Below, piece after piece: positions 1-12,735 of a stretch of DNA of 60,044 bases. The translations under genes and the position numbers were made by a program. The DNA comes from Chromera velia (lineage: Eukaryota > Sar > Chromeraceae). Every line of letters begins with the position of its first letter. Position 1 is the first letter of the stretch. The notes below the pieces were generated by a model. That model did no database searches. It saw nothing but the letters and a program-made list of their open reading frames with translations, and was not told where the DNA came from. The DNA lies in assembly GCA_018398765.1 (NCBI GenBank), contig JAHBMJ010001964.1, forward strand, positions 1 through 60,044, read 5' to 3'.

Positions 1-60
1 GGGGGGGGGGGGGGGGGAGAGAGAGACATAGAGAGAGAGAGAGAGAGTGAGAGAGAGATC
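1..60. repeat. G-run and GA microsatellite at window edge
   Basis: The window opens with 17 G residues followed by GA-rich simple repeat. This is low-complexity sequence downstream of the PUF gene stop codon. The G-run could be a sequencing or assembly edge artefact. Nothing coding is seen. Confidence 0.8.
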
Positions 61-111
61 AAAGTCTCGTTGCGAAAAGATCGGTAACGTCGTTCAGAAG
101 GCAGCCAAGCT

Positions 112-2745
112 TCAAACAGGAAGCAAGAAAGCAAGAAGACCTGAAGGAAGGAAGGATGGGATTCCATCCAACCCACCGTCAATCTCATTTTGATGAGGAG
201 CGCATCGCCCCCCCATTTGAACTCCCCGTGGGAAGAGCCCCCTGGTCCTCCGACCTTCATCCACAAGTGTGGGGGGCGTATCGTCCCCCATTCTTCTCCT
301 GCCACTGCAGACTTCCCTTCCCCCTTTGTGGCCCTGACTGCGCGGCGCCACCTCTTCTGTCTCTCTCTTGACTGCTGAGATGGTGCGACCATCCTCCTGC
401 TTGAGTTCGTGAAAGCGGCGCTGGCCCTCTGGCACAGCTTCGTTGTCCCACTCTCTCCCCATTCTCTGCCTCACTTGAGCCTGCTGCTGTTCTCTTTCTC
501 CGATCCTCCTTCTGCGACCGGTCTCTGTACAAAGGAAGGGAACAGGAGATGCATAGGCAGAAGCAGACATAGAGTCTCGAGGTGAGTGCTCCGGCCAAGG
601 AACGGCCACCCCCCCTCTCTGTACCCGTCTGCCTCTCTCCTCCACACCCACCCTGTGTGCATGGGAATGGGAAGGTCTGCTTAGGGCCTGCTCAACCAAC
701 ATCTGGTGATGCTCCTCATCATCCAAATCCTCCCCCGGGCCCCTGCCGCCCTCTCCTCCTCTTCTGCATCCCCTGCTACTGTCGCCAGGGTAGCAGACGT
801 ACTGCTCCTGCGGCTGTACAGGAGTGTGCTGTTCGAGGTAGTGAAACCGTTCGGAAGGATCGGGAGGGGCGAGTTCAGTTTGCTGATTTGTTTTGGAGGA
901 ACGGAGCCTCTGCTGCTGCTGCTGGAGCCCGTGTTCCTCGTTTGTGTCGTCGTCTTGCACGACCCTCTCATCAAATCCGGGGGGGGGTCTGACAGCAGAA
1001 GGGAAGTCTAGAGAGAGGTTTGCGTGGGTTTTCAGCAGATGAGACGGGGAGGAAGGCGACGGGGGGGGAGCGGGCGGGCGGGATGAGTGAGGAGACGGCA
1101 GGTGTCTGTTTGGTTCTCTGGTCGCAGTGCGCCCTTCTCGGTGCTCGCCTGGCTGCCCCCCCACACCCCCTGTCCACATCGCAGCAGGAAAGAGCACGGG
1201 TGCTGCCGCCTCTGAGGGGGGAGACTGTGAGTGTGACTGTGAGTGTGAGTGTGATGAGGCCCTCTGGTGGCTCTGCTGAGATGAGGGCCCCAAGCGGAGG
1301 ACCGTCCGCTCGTGTGCAGAGAGCTGATCTTGGAACTGCACGGAGAGAAGGAAGGGGAGGAGAGGCGAAGGAATTTGCACCTGGCCAGTTTTCACCACCG
1401 TGCACTAGATCAGAAAACACCCTGCGTGTCTGTTCTCCTGTCTGCAGGCAGTCTCTTCTCTCTCGGAAGAGCATAAAGGGGTCTAGCACACTACAGAAGT
1501 GAGGAACGCTTTCCCGGTAAACGCAGGCGTGCGCGTGCGCGCGCGCGCGCACACACACACACACACACACATGTGCACGCACACAGACACACAGAGAAAG
1601 GAAGGGGGGGGGGGAAAGAAAGGCAAAGAAGAAACGGACGGACCTTCTGCAGCGACTTTTCCCACTTCGACGGTTTCGTCTGCCCTGCTTGTCGTTGAAG
1701 CTCTGCCACCGCCTGCAAAGGGTAAGGAAAGGAAGAAGAAGGCAGAACGGTGCAGGAGAAGGAGAAGATGAGAACAGGAAAGAGCCGAGTGCAGAGTGAG
1801 CAGAAGTCAACGAATCATCGCCAGCCAAAGAGATTTCTTGGAAAGATCACCTCTCTCTTTTGTGTACGAAGGGAAGAAAGAAGAAGAGATATGCTGATCG
1901 GCAGCGAACAGCATTCAAAAGAGCACAGAGAAGCTGTGCGAAAGAGTGAGTACACGAATTCTTGCGCTCCATGCTGCTTGTCCCAATGTGAAAGAAAAAG
2001 TGACAGAAAAGATAAGTGCACGTGTTGGTTCTTCTTCCTCCTCTTCTGCCATGCATGCCTGTTGACCTTTGAGATCATTCTCTTTCGGTCTTCCGACGCC
2101 ACCGATGCCGCCTTGGAAAGGACTTTCTGGGCAGAGGTGGCAGCCTTGAACAGAACTTCCAGTCTGTCGGGGTGCGTGAGCTCCTCAATGAACCCGTCTC
2201 GCAACTCCTGTCAGGAAACGGGGGGGCAGGCAGGCAGGGGGGGGGGGGAAGAAAGGCAACAAACAGGGCAGAAAGGCATCTATGCAGGCATAGAGGAATT
2301 GCCAACAAGGAAAGAAGTCCGCAAAACGCAAACTTCCGACACAAAGCAGTCGTTCAAAGAAAGCGACAGAGGATTCGGACTCCTTCCCTTCGAATTTCCC
2401 CTCTCTTTTGATCACCCCCTTCCCTTCCCTTCCATTGTTTTTGTTTGTTCCCTGAATTCCTTTTTCTCTTCCTTCGCTGACCTCGTCCTGAGTGTCCAGA
2501 CACTTCTCGATGACCTCCTGAGAGAGTTTGTGCACAGTCAGAGGGAGCGCCTTCTGACGGAGGGCCTCCACAAGTCGTCGACAGGGAGCACAGTCAACAC
2601 CCCACTTCTGCAGTGAGGGAGGGAGGGAGTGAAGGAGGGAGCGTATCGATCACATCGCATCACATGCGCAGGGTGTCCACAGCTTTCTTCCATGAGACAG
2701 TATGGATGGAATATTGCTTTGAGGTCTTTCTCATGAGAGTGCCTC

Positions 2746-2776
<31 letters not shown>

Positions 2777-3348
2777 GAGAGAGAGAGCGCGAGAAGAGTT
2801 AGATGGAAAAAGTCAGAAAGAACATCTTCCCCCGAAGTCTCCTTCCGTACTTCCTTCCTTCCTTCCTGTCTTCCTTCCTTTCTAACCCTTGCGTGCCTAC
2901 CGACCTCAAAGATCTGCTTCACCAGTTTGGCCCCGTGTTTGGTCTGTACGAGATCCACAAGAGATCTCTCGAGGGCCTGCACGATCTTCACCAGAGCCCT
3001 CCAGACCTTCCGGCCGTCTCGCGCACCGTCCCTCCCAAGGCCAATCAGAGAGAGGCACTTGTCAAGGACGTACACTCCATGCGAAGTGCCCAAGAGGCTC
3101 CCTGCGCTCGCCACCAGCCTCTCCACCAGCTGGAGAGACGACTGGGGGTAGAAGCACACCAGCAGCCGCTGGAGGACATAGGTGCCGTTGGGGTCTACTG
3201 CCACCTCCACTGCTCTGTCTTCCAGTTCAGATGCAAGAAGCTCCTCTTCTTTGGGCGTCGAGACGTGACCTGAATGGAGGAGGCGGAGCAGGGAAGCAGA
3301 AAGGGAACACCGGAGGAGGTTCCAGAAAGGGTCTTGAATACACACACA

Positions 3349-3402
<54 letters not shown>

Positions 3403-6400
3403 TCAGGCAGGATCTCAGAGGAGAAAAAGCAGAAGCACCTTTCCGCCACCTGAACTTCGCCCGACCGGGAGGGAGTAGATGCAGACACCCACAGGCACCA
3501 ACCCAGATAGAGGCCCAACCAACGATACGTCCATCCATCAACCGACCGACCGATGAGGGATTGCAGAGCGTGAGTGCCTTTCGAGTCACAGGCGATCTCC
3601 ACTGTGTGAGGGAGCAGCTGCATCGACCAATCAGTCAATCGGACAGGGAGGAGGAGAGAAGTTCATTTGTTGGGGGAAAGATATTCACAGGAGACCGACG
3701 AATAAGAACACGACAAAGAGAGACCAGCAGCAAGACACTGGTGAATCAAACTTTCACGAGAAAGCAAAAGGGAAGCAAAGGTGAACAGCGGGCTTTCACT
3801 TCCTCGTTCACACCGCGCCCCGCTTCTAATCTAAAGCACATTCTTTCAAATCACAGGTTCACCGACCGACCGACCTTCTCCAGCAGAAGAGTTCTCTGTT
3901 TCACGCTGCAGACTTCGAAGAGGTGTTTGCACGCAAAATTGCCACTCGGGTCCTTCATGAGATCCACCACGTGAGGTGAAACTTCCGCAACAACCTCCTG
4001 GACTTCCTCCGGGGAACAGAAACTCAAAGCGCGCTGCAGGCGATGCCTTCCGTTTTTGCTACGACAGAGTTCCGCTACCTGTCCGCGAATCTCTCGCAAA
4101 AACAGAGAGGAGGGCGTTGAATGCGCAGGGGGGGGCGTTCCACCTCCCCCCTCCTTGCCAGAGCTGGACTCTGATGCGCTTTCGTTCTGCTCCCTGCGGT
4201 CTGCTTGTGTGCTCGGTGACAACGAGGAACGGTTTCCTACCTGCTCCCCATTTCCCCATTTCTCCACACCCCCGAGTCTCGTGTCATGTTTCGGCTGCTG
4301 TTGAGAGGACGACGGAGAGGGGGCGGGAGAAGGGCCCTGACTCGCACTTGTTGAAGGGCACGACATTCTCCGCACGACGCCTGCCGGTCGACTCGGAAGG
4401 AGAGGCCCCCCTGGCATCAAGGGAGACGGCTGCTGCTGCTGTTGGGTGGGGAAAGACACAGTGTGCCTCTGCTGTATCTGCTGCCTCGACGGTTGGACAG
4501 CAGGGCGAGGTGGTCCCTGGAGGATGTGGATGTGGATGGGCACAGGGTCGACAGAGAAAGAAGGGGGGTCTCCCAGACCTACCCCCACACCCTCATCCCC
4601 CACCCGGGGGTAGGTGACGTTTGAATCCTCCACACCCCCAGTTGTCGCATGATCGGCAGCAGGTGACACGCTCCTGAAGCCGCCACTAGAGGTCAAACGG
4701 CTGCATGCACAGAGAGAGTGACGAGGAGAGGTGGAAGGAAACAAGTGTAGCGACACAGAGGAGACAATTAATTCAGATAGACTCTGACAGACAATCAATG
4801 CTTTCTCTCTCTCTTTCTGGATTTTGTGTTTCCGGCCGGGGGGTGCAGAGGACGATGAAATTGCCGTTCGATCGATGAAATTCAGCAAGCAGAAGAAGAT
4901 CCTCTGTCTGAAACCATTTTTGCATGTGACAACTGGACGGCTCTGGCTCTGTAGGTGCCGCCACCCGCTGGCTCTTCCTGAATCTTCTTGTCATAGAAGA
5001 GAGAGAACGAACCGACCATGAATCCATGTCCGTTGACAGCGCAGTCGATGAGGGACGGGCAGAAGCAGACGGGGGGCGAGAAGAAGACGCACTCGCCCCC
5101 CCGGGAAGGCTGAAGAGAAGGGCGGAAGAGCGATGGTGGCTGTGGGCTTGGGCTGGGGGAGCGGTTTGAGTGACTTTGGGGTTCGATTCCCTTTCTGCTT
5201 GGGACTCCTTTTCGTTCTGCCATCTGATCTGTCCATCCTCATATCCATTCCTGTCATCGCAGAGGGACTCGGATGGCGGCAACGGAGCTCCCGCCTTCTC
5301 TCCCATCAGACTGAGGATGATCTTTTTTGCCTCCTGCTGCTGCCGCTGCGCAGTCTGAGAGGATGAGACGGAGACAGAGACGGGAGGCCGTCGGGCAGCT
5401 GAGCGGTCGGATGGGGCAGGTGGTCTTCCTGGGTCGGTACGCCTTTTTTCCTGGAGGGAAAGGGGGATTTCCCCAGGAAGAGGGGAGGACTCGGGACGAA
5501 TCAGAAGGGGGGGAGAGACGACAGTTCCCCGCCCCTCTTCTTCATTCGGTGAGAAACTCAGAGCACAGACGTCCACTGTCTCTGCACGCTCATGCACAGA
5601 TGCAGGTGCACCAGCAACATCCGTTTTCTCCTGTGCTCTCTGGCGACCATTTCTGTTCCTTTTGCGCCTCCGCGCATTCGCTCCACACACACCAGATCCA
5701 GACACCGTTGGGCGATTCTCACCTTCACCCTCTCCTTCCTCCTCTTCATCTACACAGAGGAGAGAGGATGGAGGCTCGGCTGCTGTATCTCTTCGCTTCA
5801 GAAGAGGGGCCCTGGCAGTGGATCCCCCCTCCCCTTCCTTCTCCACCCGTCCGAGGGAAGAGGGGAGTGAGAGGGAAGACGCGGGGCGATCCATCTCCCC
5901 CGCCCCCTCTCTCTCTGAACATCCCGCACAGCTGCTGCGAGGACGCGGAGGAAGTCTTGAGACTGACCCTGCAGACCACTGTTTCTCTTTCTCTGTCTGC
6001 TCACTACGGGAGAGAGACAGAGAATGCTCAACTGCACCTCCAGCCCCCCTCCTCTTCGCCCTTGCCGTTTTGAGGGGACCAGGGAAGGAACTGGACACTT
6101 CAGCAGAGACCGCTGAGTATGATGAGAAGGGGGCACGAGGGAGAGGGAGGGAGACGGGAGGAGGAATCCCTCTCGGTGTCCGAGCTCGACGGGGCTCTCC
6201 TCCTTCTTGGAGGGGAAGGGAGAAAGCCACTCTGCGTGACTCCGCATCCGCAGGGAGGGGCAACAACCCGCTGTCGAGTGAAGCGGACAACGAGGAGGGG
6301 AGAAAGGCAGGCTCATGGGTTGCCTTCCTGTTGTTTCCTCCCACGCGGAAGGAATCACAACGGGAGCTTTCACTCTCCTTCGTATCTCTGTTCTCCTCTC

Positions 6401-8011
6401 TTTCTGCCTGGTCAGGTGTCTGCTGTCTGTGTGTGGGTACATGACCCTGACCACCATCCTGCTCCTGAAAGGAGGTCGGAGAAGAGCTCCTGACCCCTTC
6501 TGAGGTTTCGTCTTTCGCCTCTTCATTCACGTTCGCCTCCTGGTACAGTTGCTGGTGCTGCTGCTGGGAAGCGCTCACTGTTGGCATGGAGGCTCTCTTG
6601 TCGATATCGGCACCAAAGCTCTGGCAGCTCTGCCCCCGCCTCTGTGTTTCCCCCTGGCAGTCGTCACCCCTGGCAGCGCTGGGGGAGACCGGAACAGCGC
6701 CCTGAGGAACAAGAACAGGGCTTTCCAGAAGCAGCACATTCGGAGGGACAACAGCAGAAGTTCGGATCGGCAGCTGTGGCTGCGCAGAAGAGGCGGGAGG
6801 AGGCAGTGAGCTGAGAGGGCAACCCGGCAAATTCCATCCAAACGCACAGGAGGCTGGCGGCACTCGAGTGGCGGTGACTGCTGGGGAAAGGGAGAGCGGA
6901 GGTTGGGGGAACATGAAAGGGAAGGGAAAGTGCGGAGGCTGGAGGGGCCTGGCTCCTAGCGCTGTCATGTACAGCTCTGTCGCAGTGGCGGCGTGGGGTG
7001 ATGGCATACAGCTGTTCTGTACTGGTTGCTGCTGCTGCTGTTGGTTCTGTGGCTGGAGGTGCAGAGTTGAGGGGGTGGGGTGTCCCGCAGGCAACGGAGG
7101 CATTGCACTGCTGCCGTGCGGCTTGGACATCGAGACTGGGAGGGAGGGCACGTGCCCGTGCTGCCCGGAGGTGTTGGTTGCATTGGTGGGCCAAGTCTGT
7201 CCGACTCCGGTCAAGGGAGGCGGTCGCACGGGACCCTCTGAGGAGACGGGTGGATTGGAGGAGGGGGGGAAGACACCTCCACCCAACTGAGAGCTCTCCA
7301 CCTGCGGGCAAACATGCATTTGAATACGCGGAGGGAGAGTTGCGGTGCATGCAAGGATTGGAAAAGAACAGGCCCTTCATTGCGGAATGCACAAGATGAT
7401 GGAGGGGAGTTTGGGGAAACATGATAATTGTGCAAAGAAAGAGGAGAAAGGCTGATCAAGTCTGCGGAGGACGAATGCAAGACGCTCTATTGAAGTTCTC
7501 AGCTGAGACTCTTCAAATATTGAGAAGGGCCACGTAGAGAAAACGCTGTCATCGCTCTGTCGACCCACCAACCAACCTGCTTCAAGAGCCACATGAGACT
7601 GCCCATCTCTTCCGTTCCTGTTCTCGTGCCTCCATTCGCATCAGAGACAAGAGACTGCATCAGAGCAGAAGAAACGGATGGGACCCCCGAGACCTGTCCT
7701 CCCTTTTCCTTCCCTGCAGGATGCGATCCTTTCTCCGCTCTGGCTGGGGTCTCGGGCTGGTGTGTCTGTCTCACCGTTGCAGCTTGTGGGTCTGCAGCTG
7801 GGTTAACGCGAGGCGAAGGCGGGTGTGAGGATCCAATGGAAGGATCCAGCATCCTCTCAGACAAACTCCCCTGCCCTAAAGCCAAGCCGTCTCCTGCCTG
7901 AAGATGAGCAGGACGGCTGAGTGCTGTTGGGGAGTCTCCCTCCCCTTCTGCACCTCCATACCCTCCTTCTTCGTCCACCTGATCCAGTCGTCGATTCTGC
8001 ATCTGCATCAT
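112..8011 (-). CDS. Pumilio/PUF-domain RNA-binding protein, nine exons
   Basis: PUF proteins bind short 3'UTR motifs and control mRNA translation and decay in the cytoplasm. The exons on the minus strand are 8011-7577, 7301-5017, 4700-3875, 3617-3551, 3269-2905, 2607-2482, 2207-2067, 1712-1644 and 1335-112. All junctions are GT-AG and the phases close, giving about 1845 residues. Eight PUM-like helical repeats lie at roughly residues 1109-1415. Core motifs include KNGRHRLQ, PSGNFACK, SKGTHALQ, PNGTYVLQ, SHGVYVLDK, KHGAKLVKQ and LSQEVIEK. The N-terminal 1100 residues are Ser/Pro/Gln-rich and probably disordered. The last exon adds about 400 low-complexity residues after the PUF fold, which is unusual because most PUF proteins end near repeat 8. 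The start ATG opens exon 1 and has no competing upstream exon. The domain call is firm; the exact ends of the disordered exons are less so. Confidence 0.85.
1528..1575. repeat. (GC)n/(CA)n microsatellite in PUF intron
   Basis: Alternating GC dinucleotides run into CA dinucleotides inside the last intron of the PUF gene. It is simple sequence that can form Z-DNA. No gene is implied. Confidence 0.85.
3339..3398. repeat. (CA)n-(GA)n compound microsatellite
   Basis: A CA run passes directly into a GA run inside a PUF intron, between exons 3617-3551 and 3269-2905. The same CA/GA junction type recurs in uL3 and DUF900 introns elsewhere in the window. Confidence 0.85.
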
Positions 8012-9421
8012 GCCAAGTTTCCTTCCTTCCGGTTTCTGACGTTTGAGTCCCTTTTCTCCTCCCTGTCAAAACAAATAGTTCTACCTCTTCAAGGGAGGAA
8101 GCACGACAAGAAAGTATCTGCAAGGAAAAAGCACAAAAGCACGACAATGGCAAGCGCACACAGGAAACAAAAAAGCCGTAAGAAGTTAGGCTGCAAAACA
8201 TGCGTCGGTGTGGATGTGCTGCAGACAGCGAAAAAAGTTTGCAGGTGGCCGTTTCTTAGATTTTAGCGTCAGAGATTCGAGCTGTCAAAAAGGCAGACCA
8301 ATGAATCTAAGCAAACACACAAGTGCGCAATCAACTGACCTCGGAAAAAGAGAGGATCAAACCAGACGTCGAAACATCTGCACACAAAAAGTTCAGGGGG
8401 TGGGTTGGGAAGAATCTGTTTTACTCGTGAACAATTTTCGTTCGACATTCAACACTGAGTGTCCCAGTTTCCCTCAAGCCTACCTTTCGTGCCTTCGATA
8501 CTTCTCTAAACAGCCACAACCCAGCTAAATCCAGCCAACCAGACGCAGCACAAAAAACCAAAGTTGAGTTCAAAAAGACAACTCTACTCTGGAGGCCAGT
8601 CTCAAAAGCAAGCGACCCTTTCCTCAACATGCACAAGCTTCAGCAAAGCAAAGAAAAAAGTTCGACTCCTACGCACTGGACATGCAGATTACTTCCTGTC
8701 CTCAGTGAGATACAGACTTGAGGAGCATGCGAGATGATTTCAGTTCCCAAAATTGGCCAAGGGAAAATGCCCGGAGACGCGCGCGATGACGTGCGTGCGT
8801 CAGTTTTTGACAGGGGCTCAGTGCGATCCGACTGAATGGCAGCTTAAATTTTCGAAAATTGGTCTATCTGGCACTGGGGCCTCTACAATTGAACTGAGCT
8901 GCCCTCTGCGGCGGCCCGACCCCCTTTCTGACCCCGGCCTGCATGCGCGCGCGAAAAATTTCCCCCCAAAATTAATAGTTTTTGTATTGCTTGCAATACA
9001 GAAAAAAATGTTTATTTTTCTTATTTTTGACAAATCGCGACAAATGGTGACAAATTGTGCGTGACACACACCGTTTCACCTATTGTTAGTGCCTCAGTGA
9101 TCTCGGCTGAACGCTCACCATCGCTCACCCAATTCACCCCCTGCACCCTGACGATACCAGATGCCACGCCCACGAGAACCCTTCCACTTTGACAAACTTT
9201 GACACTCATTAATACTGGCACTCCGAAGTGGTTGCAACAGCCAAGCAACAATTGCAGTACCAGCTCTTCAGTCGAGTCCGGTGTCATCACGAGCCTTGTG
9301 ACTCCTGGGGTCCTTGAGTGCACCAAACTTTTTTGATTTTCGATTTGTTGCATTGCCCGTCTCGTCTCGCCTAAATTGCTTAGATTACACTCCATCCTCC
9401 CCTCTGTGTCTAAATCCGAGG
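8012..9421. other. Divergent intergenic region (PUF / SANT)
   Basis: About 1.4 kb separates the divergent PUF and SANT starts, so it must hold both promoters and 5'UTRs. Short open frames occur on both strands but none shows domain features or splice continuity. The segment near 8940-9060 is AT-rich with runs of A and T. I see no clear TATA box or known RNA gene. Confidence 0.5.
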
Positions 9422-10849
9422 ATGGACAGTGCTCAAGGCGGCGCTGAAACATCCGGCGCAGAGGAAAAAAACCCGACTGCTTTGAATCATTCCCGAAAGG
9501 AGGACGAAGGAGTAGGGGTACCCCCACAAGTTGATGAGGGTCAGGGTCAAGTCCAGGAGGGGGGAGATCCAGGCAGCGGGGGGGGGGAGGCCTTGATTGC
9601 CGACCTCCTGAATACTCTGTGGAGTCAAGAGGAGCAGCAGCGCTTCATTGCTGCCTGTGATGATGTCCTTATCGAGGGGGGGTTTCAGGAAGCCAACAAG
9701 TGCTTCCAGCAGTTGGCAGATTCGGTCGGAAATGATCAGACGGCAATGGATGTTCGAAACTACTCGATGAATTATTTCAACAAACTTGAGGCACTTCACC
9801 GTGCCTGTGGTAGTGAGGATGTACTCGAAGAACCAGACAAGGACTGGACGGAGGAGGAGGACAGACGGTTTGAGTCTTCCCTTTGTAGACAGTTACCGAT
9901 TTTGCATTCCGACGATGACAAACTTTGGACCGATATTGCCAACGATGTCGGCACGCGGTCACCTCTCGAATGCCAGCAACGTTATCAGAGTCTGTTGAAG
10001 CATCTGAATAAGATTGCAGCTGGGGAGCCTGTGAAAGTAAAGTTCAAAAGAGCGCCAGACCGGGGGGAGGATGACTTGATGGACACGGACGGTACCGATG
10101 CAGAAGACCATCTGCCGTTTTTCGAACGTGACAATCGAATCCTTTCCATGCCCCCGCCTTCGGGACCCATGCAGGGGCCTTCTTCTTCTTCTTCCTCTTC
10201 CCATTATCCCCCCTCCTACCAACACCCTAGACAAGTTCCTCCCCCCCCTTCTGGATTCCCCCATCCGATCGGAGTCGCACCGCCGCAGTTTCCGCACCCA
10301 TCCCTCGGGGGAGCACCAGTGGGGGTTCCTTCCTCCTCCCCTGCAGAGCTGCCAGCGACAGGTGCACGAGGGGGGGCAGAAAAGGACAAGCAAGAGAAAG
10401 AGAAAGCGTCCTCTTCTAGGTCGAAGAGAGAGAGAGGAGGGACGGCAATAGGAACCACAGGGGGTAACAGCAGTAGTGGTGGAGGCAAGGCTACATCGAG
10501 AGGTGGAGGTTCATCTTCCTCCTCTTCCTCCGCTGCTGCCCCACAGGCTGCGGTGAGTGCAGTCCCCCCCCCCGCCCTCCACGGTTCCGGGTCGGACATC
10601 AAGGAAGACTCCGAGGAAGAGGAGGTCCCTCTGTCGTCTCTTCGACGACAGCAGCCGGGGGGAAATGCAGGACCCTTAGGAGGAGGCCGTGCTTCTCTAG
10701 GGGAACCTGGTTCTGCCGCTGCATCCGTCTCTAGCTCGGTGAGGAATAGAGAGAGTAGGGCCGCAGGCAGGTCGTCTGCAGCCAGTGGAAATGCAGCAGC
10801 TACCCCATCTTCCACATCAGCGCCGAAAAAGAAATCCAAAAAACGCTGA
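9422..10849 (+). CDS. SANT/Myb-domain nuclear protein, intronless
   Basis: A single open frame of 475 residues from ATG 9422 to TGA. An in-frame extension upstream has only non-ATG starts, so this ATG is preferred. A SANT/Myb domain lies at about residues 137-200: it begins DWTEEEDRRF, has the spaced Trp of KLWTDIANDVG, and ends in a CQQRYQSLL helix. A weaker SANT-like segment precedes it (SQEEQQRFIAACDD). The C-terminal half is Pro/Ser/Gly-rich with acidic patches and ends in a basic PKKKSKKR tail, which fits a nuclear localisation signal. SANT/Myb domains bind DNA or histone tails. The pattern recalls the SANT domains of DNAJC2/Zuotin and plant DIV/RAD-type proteins, but no J domain is present. 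It is probably a chromatin or transcription factor; the specific family is not identified. Confidence 0.75.
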   Translation: MDSAQGGAETSGAEEKNPTALNHSRKEDEGVGVPPQVDEGQGQVQEGGDPGSGGGEALIADLLNTLWSQEEQQRFIAACDDVLIEGGFQEANKCFQQLADSVGNDQTAMDVRNYSMNYFNKLEALHRACGSEDVLEEPDKDWTEEEDRRFESSLCRQLPILHSDDDKLWTDIANDVGTRSPLECQQRYQSLLKHLNKIAAGEPVKVKFKRAPDRGEDDLMDTDGTDAEDHLPFFERDNRILSMPPPSGPMQGPSSSSSSSHYPPSYQHPRQVPPPPSGFPHPIGVAPPQFPHPSLGGAPVGVPSSSPAELPATGARGGAEKDKQEKEKASSSRSKRERGGTAIGTTGGNSSSGGGKATSRGGGSSSSSSSAAAPQAAVSAVPPPALHGSGSDIKEDSEEEEVPLSSLRRQQPGGNAGPLGGGRASLGEPGSAAASVSSSVRNRESRAAGRSSAASGNAAATPSSTSAPKKKSKKR

Positions 10850-11324
10850 TTGGTCAAGGGACAGTGATGTTCTGTGTCTGCACGCATGGGAAGTGTGTTT
10901 TGTCTGTGTGTGCAAGCCTCTGTGTCTCGGCTGCTTGTGGACAGATCTGTTTGTGTCTGAAGCGTATACAGATGGTCCATGCGCTAGTCCATGCGCCATG
11001 CACGCAAGCCCCAGTTTGGATACGCCATAGAGATTTCCCCCCCTTCTTTCCCTGTGACTTTCTTCTCCTTGTTTAGACTCCATTCTCATCTCCCAATCTT
11101 TTGACTCTCGTGTGACTCCACCACCGAAAGTTCCCCCATCGCTGCATCTTTCATCCCCCCCCCTCCCGCCACCCGTGCTGTGCGTCGAAGAGTGGATGCA
11201 CACATTGGGATTCCAGATCCTCAGCAGATGCTTTGCTCAGTCCGCTTTCTGGCCTGAGCAGCGGATCGAGAGCACGGTGACTCGGAGAGTTCACCAGGAT
11301 TTTGTACAGAATGCTTGAGAAATT
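10850..11324 (+). other. SANT gene 3' flank
   Basis: GC-balanced sequence follows the SANT stop codon and probably includes its 3'UTR. Short frames are present on both strands but have no recognisable content. Confidence 0.4.
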
Positions 11325-11965
11325 TATGTATCAGACCTTGTAAACTGCTAGGTAAAGTTGAACCTAGTAAACTAGCAATCGATTGAAATGCTGAATCACA
11401 AACGATTCTGAACGACTTAAACGGTTTCTTTATACTAGTTTATAGTTTAGGCGTTTTCATACTTATCACGGCAATACACTATTAATTGTCTAAAAACATA
11501 TTTTAAAACAATATTGATTGATTGATTGATATGTTCCGCCCTAGTAATAAATTCTCGATCGATCCATTTAAAAAATATCAATATTTTTTTGAAATTAAAA
11601 AAAAAAATCTCTCAGATTATCTTTGAGTTTTTTTGAAGAATTGAATTATGAGGGTGAACCTTTTTTTTGTTTTTGAGTGGGATAGGATAGGATAGGATTA
11701 ATGTTTGGAGGGGAAAAGTTCACCCTAGATCGATATTGAGGCGAACTTCTGAATTTTTCATTTTCTTATTTTTTTATAAACAAAATTTATGGGGCTTAAC
11801 TTTTAAAAAAGAAAAAAAAACATAACATGCTAAGCCGCTGACTAGGCCGCTGAACTGATCGAGTGACTAGGCCAGTGAAATAAAATTATATAAAAAAAGA
11901 ACGTTTTAGACCTAATCAAAAATTTTGGTCTTCTATAGTATTTTAAACACCAATGGGTTGGCCGC
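11325..11965. other. AT-rich convergent intergenic block
   Basis: Base composition drops abruptly to strongly AT-rich, with A/T homopolymers and short repeats (ATTGATTGATTG near 11517, GGATAGGATAGGAT near 11680). No open frame of note occurs. It sits between the convergent SANT and Cgr1 genes, like similar blocks at other gene 3' ends in this window. Confidence 0.7.
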
Positions 11966-11976
11966 TATTTAAGTAG

Positions 11977-12196
11977 TTGAACTGTCTGTTTGTCTCTGTT
12001 TTTGTGTTTGTCTTTCAAGTTGTGTCTGTCTTTGTGTCGATCTATGTTTGTGTCTGTCTTTGTACGTGTCTGTCTGTTTTTGTGTCTATGTGCCTTTGTG
12101 TCTGTCTACGTGTCTGTCTGTCTTTGCGTCAGTCTGTCTTTGTGTCTGTCTGTTTCTGTGTCTGTCTGTCTTTGTGTCTATCCTTGTGTCTGACAG

Positions 12197-12227
<31 letters not shown>

Positions 12228-12240
12228 ATGTATATGCGTA
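11977..12240. repeat. (GTCT)n-type degenerate minisatellite
   Basis: An irregular array of GTCTGTCT, TTTGTGTCT and related units spans about 260 bp and ends in a pure GTCT run. Frames through it read as Cys/Val/Leu/Ser repeats on the plus strand and are translation artefacts. Confidence 0.85.
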
Positions 12241-12255
12241 TGTGTGTGTGGTCTG

Positions 12256-12293
12256 TGTGTGTGAGAGAGAAAGAGAGAGAGGCAGCGAGAGGC

Positions 12294-12324
<31 letters not shown>

Positions 12325-12328
12325 GAGG

Positions 12329-12362
<34 letters not shown>

Positions 12363-12385
12363 GACATGAGAGAGAAAGAGGGAGA

Positions 12386-12462
<77 letters not shown>

Positions 12463-12514
12463 CCAGAGAGAGAGAGCCAGAGAGAGAGAGAGCCAGAGAG
12501 AGAGAGAGAGAGCC

Positions 12515-12551
<37 letters not shown>

Positions 12552-12735
12552 CAAAGAGAGAGAGAGAGACAGACAGAGACAGACAGAGACATGAGAGAGA
12601 AAGAGGGAGAGAGGGAGAGAGAGAGAGAGAGAGAGAGCCAGAGAGAGAGAGCCAGAGAGAGAGAGCCAGAGAGAGAGAGAGCCAGAGAGAGAGCCAGAGA
12701 GAGAGAGCCAGAGAGAGAGAGAGAGAGAGAGAGAA
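12256..12735. repeat. Long (GA)n array with GAGAGCCA interruptions
   Basis: About 480 bp of GA dinucleotide repeat with regular AGAGCCAGAGAG and ACAGACAGAGACATGAG interruptions. One segment (about 12300-12400) is duplicated near 12560-12640. Long frames on both strands are repeat artefacts (Arg/Glu on plus, Ser/Leu on minus). Confidence 0.9.

Noticed and set aside
971-1828. 285-residue minus-strand frame overlapping the PUF C-terminal exon
   Set aside because: It crosses the PUF intron and its CA microsatellite in another frame. The PUF frame has in-phase splice sites on both sides.
5327-6444. Plus-strand frames of 250-260 residues opposite PUF exon 2
   Set aside because: They are shadows of a GC-rich, Ser/Pro-rich exon whose minus-strand frame is continuous with the PUF domain.
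10216-10980. 254-residue minus-strand frame
   Set aside because: It is antisense to the SANT protein low-complexity tail and extends past the gene without any domain.
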